Shown here: in pieces, positions 1 through 5,540 of the stretch
Position numbering within the stretch: position 1 is the stretch's first letter
How the letters are laid out: each line of letters starts with the position of its first letter
Assembly (NCBI GenBank): GCA_002348535.1
Contig: DEBL01000162.1
Location: 1-6,678 of the forward strand
Origin: Deltaproteobacteria bacterium UBA2957
Lineage (GTDB): Bacteria; Myxococcota_A; UBA796
Direction of reading: 5' to 3'
DNA: 6,678 bases
The notes under the pieces: generated by a model
Told to the model about the DNA's origin: nothing
The model's input: the letters and a program-made list of their open reading frames with translations, nothing else
The model's database searches: none
Program-made: the position numbers and the translations under genes

Positions 1-1
1 T

Positions 2-43
2 GCTGACGCAGATGCGGATGCAGACGCCGATGCGGATGCGGAC
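2..43 (+). repeat. Degenerate GAYGCN hexanucleotide run encoding (Ala-Asp)7
   Basis: Fourteen codons alternate Ala and Asp. Third positions vary freely (gct, gca, gcg, gcc; gac, gat), so the run is conserved as peptide more than as DNA. It may extend upstream of the window. It lies inside the Asp/Cys-rich protein and leads into the Pro-Asp repeats. Confidence 0.85.
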
Positions 44-1801
44 ACTGGGCCACCGCCGGATGACGGGCCCCCACCCGATGATGCCGATTTCGACGAAGGG
101 CCTCCACCGGATGACGGTGCAGTAGACGATGGACCGCCGCCCGATGACGGTGATTTCGACGAAGGCCCTCCGCCGGATGATGGCTTCGATGAAGGTCCTC
201 CACCCGATGATGGCTTCGACGAAGGTCCTCCGCCGGATGATGGCTTCGACGAAGGTCCTCCGCCCGATGATGGCTTCGATGAAGGTCCTCCACCCGATGA
301 TGGCTTCGATGAAGGTCCTCCGCCCGATGATGGCTTCGATGAAGGTCCTCCGCCGGATGATGGCTTCGACGAAGGTCCTCCGCCCGATGATGGCTTCGAT
401 GAAGGTCCTCCACCCGATGATGGGGTGGGTGACGATGGGCCCCCCAGTGTGCTGGATTCCGGCACGCCGGGCTGCACGGACGATTCGATGTGCGAAACCG
501 GAGACGTGTGCGACCTCGAAACACTGACCTGTGTTCCCGGGCCCGAGTGCGACGATGACGCTGATTGCGACGGCGCGCTGGTATGCCGATTTGGCGAATG
601 TGTGCCGCTCGGCGACGATCCGGGTGCGGGCGATCCTGAATGTTCGGCGACATTGCCGTGTCCGTCCGGATTTGTCTGTGACGAAGGCGAAGGTGTTTGC
701 TTCGATCCCGATGCCGGTGGCGGTGTGGGCGACGATGGACCCGCTGATGGCGACGAGTTTGGGGCCTTCTGTGCGCCAACGTGCGACGCCGACTCGGACT
801 GCATGCCCGGGTATGTGTGCGGAACCGCATTGGGCACTGTTCCCACATGCGAACCAGATGGAGAACCTGACGAGGGCGAATCCATCACACCTTGCGATGT
901 CGACGCAGACTGTGCGACGGCGTGCGGACCGTACGGGGACGACTGCATTTGCGTAGACCCCGGCGCTCCAGCGGGTGGCGGCGGCCCCGGCGATGGCGGT
1001 GGCGGTCCCGGTGACGGCGGCGGCGGTCCCGGTGACGGCGGCGGCGGTCCCGGCAGCGGCGTGGCGTGTACCGCTGCGACCGCGTCTTCTGTCTGTGGTG
1101 AATGCGAGTTTTGCTTCATCGATGTTGCTTCTGGAGCGGAAGAGGGCGTCTGTGAAGAGGACACCTTTATGGAGTGCGGCGCAGACGGCGATGCCGATGG
1201 CGGAGGCGATGGCGGCTTCGGTGGCGGGGATGACACCGGCGATGATGGCGGCGGCGGCGCAGCAGATCCCTCCGGGATTTGTGACGTTGGAGCCTCGGAC
1301 GCGTCGATGATCACCAGCTCGCTTCCGGGTCACATTGACTTTGCGGGTTCACCGACATCGATGCTGTCGGCCGCGTGGTATGTCAACGATGACGGAGCAA
1401 TGTTCCTCATGGCGAGCGATGCTGCAGACACCTGCGCTGAAGTGGCCGACATGATCAGCGGCTCCTATTCTGGGGTCGGGTTCTTGGTCCGTTGGCTGGG
1501 GTACTCCTCAGTGAGCGGTTCCTACGAGCCCAGCAGTCCGGACGACACTGCCTTCCCGAAGGTGGAGGCATTCGCCTACGACTATCTGTCCTTCGACGGT
1601 TCGCATGTTGGGTCTTGGCTCGATAGCGGGTTCGTTGACATCGTTGGCGACGTCATCGCCGGCGAGCCGCTCGACTTCTCCGTCCAGCTCTCCGATTCGA
1701 CATCGGGAAGCGGTGGTGAGATCGACGGCCGAACATCGAACCAGGCCTGCTTCTGTTCCGATATTGAGGCCAGCGGGGACGTTCGATTCCCAGAGCCGTG
1801 A
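2..1801 (+). CDS. Exported Asp-rich, Cys-rich repeat protein (5' end missing)
   Basis: The frame is open from base 2 to the TGA at 1799-1801, so 599 C-terminal residues are visible and the start lies upstream of the window. The GTG at 425 is only an internal codon. Order by visible residue: (Ala-Asp)7 1-14; 13 GPPPDD motifs 16-140, the last eight as perfect GFDEGPPPDD repeats 61-140; four Cys modules C-x5-C-x5-C-x4-9-C at 158-177, 183-200, 214-233 and 261-283; a fifth cluster 298-317; GGGGPGD repeats 325-352; another Cys cluster 356-392; Gly/Asp linker; a more globular region 427-599. I count 32 Cys and only five Lys/Arg; the first 140 residues carry 57 acidic and no basic residues. An even Cys count and high acidity suggest a disulfide-bonded, possibly Ca2+-binding surface protein; that is inference. 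Such modules are common in Myxococcota exported proteins of unknown role. No C-terminal sorting motif is seen; a signal peptide or lipobox would be outside the window. Confidence 0.9.
   Translation, partial: ADADADADADADADTGPPPDDGPPPDDADFDEGPPPDDGAVDDGPPPDDGDFDEGPPPDDGFDEGPPPDDGFDEGPPPDDGFDEGPPPDDGFDEGPPPDDGFDEGPPPDDGFDEGPPPDDGFDEGPPPDDGFDEGPPPDDGVGDDGPPSVLDSGTPGCTDDSMCETGDVCDLETLTCVPGPECDDDADCDGALVCRFGECVPLGDDPGAGDPECSATLPCPSGFVCDEGEGVCFDPDAGGGVGDDGPADGDEFGAFCAPTCDADSDCMPGYVCGTALGTVPTCEPDGEPDEGESITPCDVDADCATACGPYGDDCICVDPGAPAGGGGPGDGGGGPGDGGGGPGDGGGGPGSGVACTAATASSVCGECEFCFIDVASGAEEGVCEEDTFMECGADGDADGGGDGGFGGGDDTGDDGGGGAADPSGICDVGASDASMITSSLPGHIDFAGSPTSMLSAAWYVNDDGAMFLMASDAADTCAEVADMISGSYSGVGFLVRWLGYSSVSGSYEPSSPDDTAFPKVEAFAYDYLSFDGSHVGSWLDSGFVDIVGDVIAGEPLDFSVQLSDSTSGSGGEIDGRTSNQACFCSDIEASGDVRFPEP
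182..421 (+). repeat. Eight perfect in-frame 30-bp tandem repeats (GFDEGPPPDD)
   Basis: Units start at 182, 212, 242, 272, 302, 332, 362 and 392. Every unit encodes the same ten residues. Units differ only at three third-codon positions: Asp gat/gac, Pro cca/ccg and Pro ccc/ccg. Units 1-4 and 5-8 are nearly the same 120-bp block, with two differences (one in unit 1 vs 5, one in unit 2 vs 6; units 3=7 and 4=8). Degenerate forebears with extra or missing residues occupy 47-181. The period is a multiple of three, so copy-number change keeps the frame. Confidence 0.97.
974..1057 (+). repeat. Four 21-bp tandem repeats encoding GGGGPGD
   Basis: Units start at 974, 995, 1016 and 1037. The first three encode GGGGPGD and the last GGGGPGS. 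Differences within the first three are synonymous (ggc/ggt, gat/gac). The array forms a flexible glycine linker between the fifth Cys cluster and the next one in the acidic protein. Confidence 0.93.
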
Positions 1802-1826
1802 TCGACACAGAGAGACGTTAAGGTTG

Positions 1827-1864
1827 GACGGCCTGAGTTGGTTATGCTCAGGCCGTCTTTCGTT
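1827..1864 (+). terminator. Rho-independent terminator after the acidic protein gene
   Basis: A perfect 11-bp stem (GACGGCCTGAG at 1827-1837 with CTCAGGCCGTC at 1847-1857) encloses a 9-nt loop and is followed by TTTCGTT. It begins 25 nt after the stop codon at 1801. The T-tract is interrupted, so termination may be incomplete. The next gene's ribosome-binding site starts immediately after it, at 1865. Confidence 0.85.
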
Positions 1865-1869
1865 GGAGG
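1865..1869 (+). promoter_or_regulatory. Shine-Dalgarno GGAGG of the thermonuclease gene
   Basis: GGAGG lies 6 nt before the ATG at 1876 and fixes that start. It directly abuts the T-tract of the upstream terminator, so no promoter can fit between the terminator and this site. Confidence 0.85.
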
Positions 1870-1875
1870 TGGTGG

Positions 1876-2556
1876 ATGAGCGTTGTTGCTGCGGTACTCA
1901 TGTTGGCTGGAATGGCCACTGCTGCTGGCCTCGAAGCCAATGGGACTATTGAGCTGGATGGCCGGACCGTGGCCGTGCGCTGGGATGATGGCGATACATT
2001 TAAGGTTGTGGATTCGGACGCATCGGCCCGTTTGGATGGCTACAACACGCTTGAAAATTATGGTGCTGTTCATCGCTTCGGTCCGGGTGTGACCGAGTTG
2101 ATGGATACGTCAAGGCGCGCAACTCACGTGGCCTCGGGGACAACCTGGGCGTGTTCGACAATGCCCGGGGGTGGCGGGTACGGTCGGATTCGAGTGTCGT
2201 GTCCAGAGCTGGCGTCGAAGCTGGTACGAAACGGACTCGCCCATGTGTTCACCGTCGGAGATGATGTCGATCAGGGACTGCTGCAGCTCCAAGCGAAAGC
2301 GATTGAGAAACGGTTGGGGATGTGGCTCCATGGGGCACCGGTCGGCATCGTGACCTCGGTGCATTCGGTGGACGAACGGGTGGGCCAGAAGTCCACCTAC
2401 AACAGAGTGGTGAGCACCGTTACGGGCCGAAGCAACAAACAAATTCACAGCGAAATCGTTCCAGCGTGCCGGTGGGTGTGTCACGACGGAAGTTGCTTGC
2501 TCTACGTGCCCTACTCAAAGCGGTATGGAAGCGAAAAAGCTTGGTGCCTAAAGTGA
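1876..2556 (+). CDS. Secreted thermonuclease (SNase-like) with Cys-rich C-terminal extension
   Basis: A predicted 226-residue exported nuclease. Residues 1 to about 17-22 form a signal peptide (hydrophobic stretch ending in ATAAG). The SNase core (about 22-150) shows the family signature: DDGDTF at 37-42 (D40 equals staphylococcal nuclease Asp21), R52 (Arg35), T58 and E60 (Thr41 and Glu43) and Y102-G-R104 (Arg87). These are the Ca2+-site and catalytic positions for phosphodiester cleavage. The usual Asp40 is Asn57, and the Pro of the TPE motif is Leu59. A tail of about 75 residues (151-226) carries C198, C202, C207 and C224. With C93 and C109 there are six Cys after the signal peptide, compatible with disulfides in the periplasm or outside. 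The start is set by GGAGG at 1865-1869. It is the first gene of a close-packed unit with the VOC and reductase genes. Nuclease activity is inferred from motifs. Confidence 0.88.
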   Translation: MSVVAAVLMLAGMATAAGLEANGTIELDGRTVAVRWDDGDTFKVVDSDASARLDGYNTLENYGAVHRFGPGVTELMDTSRRATHVASGTTWACSTMPGGGGYGRIRVSCPELASKLVRNGLAHVFTVGDDVDQGLLQLQAKAIEKRLGMWLHGAPVGIVTSVHSVDERVGQKSTYNRVVSTVTGRSNKQIHSEIVPACRWVCHDGSCLLYVPYSKRYGSEKAWCLK

Positions 2557-2558
2557 CT

Positions 2559-2969
2559 ATGCATCCCTTTCATCTGGCATTCCCAGTCACCGACCTCGAT
2601 GAGGCTCGGCAGTTTTTCGTGGGCGTTCTTGGGTGCCGTGAGGGACGCTCCGCATCGCGATGGGTTGACTTCGATTTTTACGGTCATCAAATTAGTGCGC
2701 ATCTGCGACCCAGTGTCGAAGGTTCGGACCGAAATTCTGTCGATGGCGATGCCGTTCCAGTGCGACATTTTGGATTGATTCTTCCGTTTGAGGAGTGGGA
2801 GCAGCTCCGCGATCACCTGACCCGTTGCGGAGCGGAATTTTTAATCGAGCCCAAGATTCGGTTCCGAGGCAAGCCGGGAGAGCAGGGAACCATGTTTGTC
2901 CGGGGACCCAGCGGTAACGCAGTTGAGTTCAAGACCTTCAAAGATCAGTCGAGAGTATTCGCCACATGA
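2559..2969 (+). CDS. VOC-superfamily protein (glyoxalase/extradiol dioxygenase-like, COG3565 type)
   Basis: A 136-residue, single-domain-length VOC protein. It opens with MHPFHLAFPVTDLDEAR and contains WVDFDFYGHQ, VPVRHFG, EPKIRFRG, GEQGTMF and PSGNAVEFK, the hallmarks of the predicted dioxygenase group COG3565. The expected metal ligands of the paired beta-alpha-beta-beta-beta fold are H5, H70 and E123. The reaction and substrate are unknown; these proteins are named by fold, not by shown activity. No signal peptide, so cytoplasmic. The ATG at 2559 is 2 nt after the nuclease stop. An in-frame GTG at 2553 overlaps that stop and is a possible alternative start. No good Shine-Dalgarno is seen, so translation probably depends on coupling to the nuclease gene. 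Its stop overlaps the next start (ATGA, 2966-2969). Confidence 0.87.
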   Translation: MHPFHLAFPVTDLDEARQFFVGVLGCREGRSASRWVDFDFYGHQISAHLRPSVEGSDRNSVDGDAVPVRHFGLILPFEEWEQLRDHLTRCGAEFLIEPKIRFRGKPGEQGTMFVRGPSGNAVEFKTFKDQSRVFAT

Positions 2970-3727
2970 TTGTCTACGGAATCGGACGCGTCGGCGGTGG
3001 GTTGGCCGGGCTCGCTCGTGAGACCGGTGCCCGTTTTCATGCCGTCACACGAACGAAAGGCCATTCCGTTGTCGCGGAGGACGGGGTGCCTGGACCCATT
3101 TTAGTGTGCACCAACGCCGATGATTTGGCGGACGTGATCCGGTCTGTTCCGTCGGATCGGCACGGTGACCTTGTGTTCACTCAGAACGGAATGCTGGATA
3201 CATTTCTCGCCACGCATGCGCTGCAAGAAAACACGCGTGGTCTTCTGTATTTTGCCGCTGCAAAGCGCGGTGACCGGCCCGTTGCTGGCGAGGCTTCTGT
3301 GTTCTCGGGACCATGGGCAGACGTCGTTGTCGATTGGTTTGACCGGGTTGGGTTGCCCGCTGTGGCCGTGGACCGAGGCCATTTTACCGAAGAAATGGCT
3401 GGAAAACTGATTTGGAACTGCGTGTTCGGCCTCATGAGCGATGTATACGGCTTACCGGTGGGCGAACTGGTTCGATCCGAAAAAGAGTCGATCCAGAGCC
3501 TAGTGGGGGAGTTGGTGAGCATCAGCAATGCTGCGCTCGGTACTGCGCTCAAGGCCACTGACGTGCATCAAAATGTGTGCGCGTACAGCCTGACCATCCC
3601 GAACTACCGCGGGTCGTTGAAGCAGCACCGCTGGCGAAATGGGTGGTTTCTTGATGCAGCACTGGAACACGGTGTTGAGGACACCTTCCACCAAGAACTG
3701 ATGGACACCGCACGCAGTCACCCGTGA
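2966..3727 (+). CDS. Divergent ketopantoate reductase-like NAD(P)-dependent oxidoreductase
   Basis: A 253-residue cytoplasmic protein with the ApbA/PanE layout: a Rossmann segment at the N-terminus (G5-I-G7-R-V-G10 dinucleotide-binding glycines), QNG at 73-75 (N74, like E. coli PanE Asn98), GKLIWN at 146-151 (K147 and N151, like Lys176 and Asn180), then a helical C-terminal domain. It departs from true ketopantoate reductase. Asn184 corresponds to G155. The catalytic Glu256 of the TEID-x-x-NG region falls on Q220, in a segment reading QHRWRNGWF. The protein is also shorter than the usual 290-310 residues. A different substrate is therefore likely, and I do not assign panE. The ATG overlaps the VOC stop by 4 nt, indicating translational coupling. 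No clear terminator follows on this strand before the opposing tRNA unit. Confidence 0.8.
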   Translation: MIVYGIGRVGGGLAGLARETGARFHAVTRTKGHSVVAEDGVPGPILVCTNADDLADVIRSVPSDRHGDLVFTQNGMLDTFLATHALQENTRGLLYFAAAKRGDRPVAGEASVFSGPWADVVVDWFDRVGLPAVAVDRGHFTEEMAGKLIWNCVFGLMSDVYGLPVGELVRSEKESIQSLVGELVSISNAALGTALKATDVHQNVCAYSLTIPNYRGSLKQHRWRNGWFLDAALEHGVEDTFHQELMDTARSHP

Positions 3728-3884
3728 AGCACCGAAACGTAGGCATCCGGAAGCGGGTCGGACGAATGGTGCCCCAACGGTCTCTGGACCTCCGCTTGGC
3801 GCACCGTCCCGTCGGCCGAAGGGTTGTTCTCGGGCTTGAATCGTGTCCCATCCGCTCCGAAATCCAGAAGGCCACCGACTACGC

Positions 3885-3912
3885 AAAAAAACCTCGGCGC
3901 TTGACGCCGAGG
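3885..3912 (-). terminator. Rho-independent terminator of the tRNA-Thr gene
   Basis: Read on the minus strand: an 8-bp perfect stem CCTCGGCG/CGCCGAGG (3912-3905 with 3899-3892), a 5-nt loop, then seven T (3891-3885). It lies 7 nt beyond the tRNA CCA end. On the plus strand the hairpin lacks a T-tract, so it should not efficiently stop the convergent reductase operon. Confidence 0.92.
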
Positions 3913-3919
3913 CTCTATG

Positions 3920-3995
<76 letters not shown>

Positions 3996-4003
3996 GACAC
4001 GGC

Positions 4004-4032
4004 CAACTAACGAAGCGGCGCAGGTTTCTCAA
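4004..4032 (-). promoter_or_regulatory. Weak candidate promoter for tRNA-Thr
   Basis: On the minus strand, TTGAGA (4032-4027) and TAGTTG (4009-4004) are separated by 17 nt. Transcription would start close to the tRNA 5' end at 3995. The -10 match is poor. An alternative -35 of TTGTCA (4051-4046) has no good partner. The position is plausible but the sequence support is weak. Confidence 0.25.
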
Positions 4033-4076
4033 ATCACTTTTTGAGTGACAATCATGGGACGACAAACTTGGCCTGC

Positions 4077-4104
4077 TTGGAGCGAAGCCTCGCGGCGATA
4101 CATT
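4077..4104 (+). promoter_or_regulatory. Weak candidate promoter for the barrel-type protein gene
   Basis: TTGGAG (4077-4082) and TACATT (4099-4104) are spaced by 16 nt. This would give a leader of roughly 17 nt before the ATG at 4128, with the Shine-Dalgarno at 4119-4123 inside it. The matches to the sigma70 consensus are three of six and four of six. No better candidate is seen in 3996-4127. Confidence 0.3.
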
Positions 4105-4118
4105 CGACGTCCTTCACC

Positions 4119-4123
4119 GGAGG
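4119..4123 (+). promoter_or_regulatory. Shine-Dalgarno GGAGG fixing the start at 4128
   Basis: GGAGG is followed by 4 nt and then the ATG at 4128. It supports this start over the in-frame TTG at 4041, which would add 29 residues before the hydrophobic signal segment. Confidence 0.8.
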
Positions 4124-4127
4124 ACTC

Positions 4128-5540
4128 ATGATTTGGTTTGCCTGGCTTGCGAATGCCGCACTCGCAACGGATGTCATTGTGCCCGAGTTTCGTGCCGCCC
4201 CTGGTTCATCCGAGGCGGGAGCTGAAATCGTCTACGCCGCGATGCTTGAGGCCCTCGCTGCCCGGGGGATGAACCCGCTGGATGGCGACGATCTTGAACC
4301 ATTGGTCGGACCGATGGGCAAGAACTGTGTAGAGGACATGGGCTGTCCTGAGAACATTTATGACTTGATTCCGGCGTCCCTCGCTGTGCTGGGCACCGTG
4401 AATATGGACGGTAACGAGTTGCGCGCCGAGCTTTCATTCTACCGTCCGGGGTTTGAGGATCCGGTCGAGCTGTTTAACGCATCATTTCAGGCCGAAATGG
4501 CCGATCGGTTTGCAGTGGATGCCGCGTTGGTCGCCGAGGACGCTCTTCGGTTGAACCCGGACGAACTAATGGTCGCCGGAGCCGTGGCACTGGACCGACC
4601 CGCCACTGTAAAAAAGGATGCTCTTGGAGTCATCGTCCCTCCGCCCGCACCGAATAATGCGGAAAAACGAAAGATGGTGCCTGCAGAGACCCGGCCCCCC
4701 TTGGCCCCTGGGCGAATCACGCAAAAGGCGATGCGCCCCGACCAGGAGCGACGGTACATGGGCTTATCCCGCGGTCTATATGAAGAGTTTCAAGCTTCAG
4801 GGCTGTCCCGCGTCGAGTTCCTCGCCGAGAAACGCTATCGCGCAAAAACCTTCTACGTTGAACTGTCCCCAGGAGTGGTGTTTGGGGACGTTCAGCGCCG
4901 CTATGCCGTTCGAACAGCGCTGATTGAGGATGGGCCCGGCACCTTTCGTGCGGTTGGCAGCTATGAGCGAGATCAATTCCTCCCATCGACTGCGTTTTCA
5001 ATGGTGTTTGGCGCCGGCTACGCGCCGACATGGTGGCTCGACCTCGGCCTCAATGTGGGAATGGAGTTTCCACGCAAGGAGTTGATTACAGGTTTCGAAG
5101 CCTATGCCTCCAAGGTCGACTACGACCGCGGCAACCTCTGTGAGGGGTGCGCAAGCCAGACAGTCTTTCAGCCGGCCACCGCGCTGACCCTGCTGGTTGA
5201 GCCGCGGGTACGGTTCGTCCTTGCACCAACCGGACCGGTGAAGCCCTACCTTATCGGTGGATGGAGCACTCGCTTCAACGACCGCTATCAAACCCCGGAC
5301 CTCGAACAGGTTGCCTTTCAGGACCGGCCCGGCGTTCAAACATACGGCCCCATGGGTGGAGCGGGGTTCGGCATCGACCCCCGAAAGCGCGCTGGCGCAT
5401 TCATCGAGTCCACCTATACCCAACTTCTGGGTCCAGGAATTCTCGACGTTGGTCGGCAGTACGTGCAATCGATCCCCGAGCCGACCGTTGGCACTGGCGC
5501 GGTACTGACGGTTCGGCTGGGCGTGGTGTCGCGCTTTTAA
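4128..5540 (+). CDS. Probable outer-membrane protein: exported N-terminal domain plus beta-barrel
   Basis: A 470-residue protein I cannot assign to a named family. Residues 1-13 (MIWFAWLANAALA) resemble a very short signal peptide with an AxA cleavage site, but with no Lys or Arg in the n-region. Residues 14 to about 150 form a soluble alpha/beta-looking domain with a C67-x5-C73 pair (KNCVEDMGCPEN) and a hydrophobic LAVLGTV strand; the arrangement recalls periplasmic TolB-N/CsgG-like domains, but this is only resemblance. A Pro-rich linker with basic residues spans about 168-205. From about 240 on, alternating amphipathic stretches rich in Tyr, Phe, Trp and Gly, and a final Phe (VVSRF), fit a beta-barrel recognised by the BAM complex. 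C338 and C341 may form a loop disulfide. The TAA lies in the same TTAA as the stop of the opposing UXS gene. A surface or envelope role is inferred; the function is unknown. Confidence 0.78.
   Translation: MIWFAWLANAALATDVIVPEFRAAPGSSEAGAEIVYAAMLEALAARGMNPLDGDDLEPLVGPMGKNCVEDMGCPENIYDLIPASLAVLGTVNMDGNELRAELSFYRPGFEDPVELFNASFQAEMADRFAVDAALVAEDALRLNPDELMVAGAVALDRPATVKKDALGVIVPPPAPNNAEKRKMVPAETRPPLAPGRITQKAMRPDQERRYMGLSRGLYEEFQASGLSRVEFLAEKRYRAKTFYVELSPGVVFGDVQRRYAVRTALIEDGPGTFRAVGSYERDQFLPSTAFSMVFGAGYAPTWWLDLGLNVGMEFPRKELITGFEAYASKVDYDRGNLCEGCASQTVFQPATALTLLVEPRVRFVLAPTGPVKPYLIGGWSTRFNDRYQTPDLEQVAFQDRPGVQTYGPMGGAGFGIDPRKRAGAFIESTYTQLLGPGILDVGRQYVQSIPEPTVGTGAVLTVRLGVVSRF

Noticed and set aside
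182..421. CRISPR array
   Set aside because: The 30-bp units are contiguous with no spacers and lie inside an open coding frame.
425..427. GTG as a true start of the acidic protein
   Set aside because: The frame is open without interruption back to base 2 and carries the same kind of repeats; no Shine-Dalgarno precedes the GTG.
129..527. Overlapping plus-strand reading frame across the 30-bp repeats, with a repeated Met-rich peptide
   Set aside because: A 30-bp repeat without stops is open in every frame. Variation falls on third positions only in the Asp-Pro frame, which also continues into the Cys modules.
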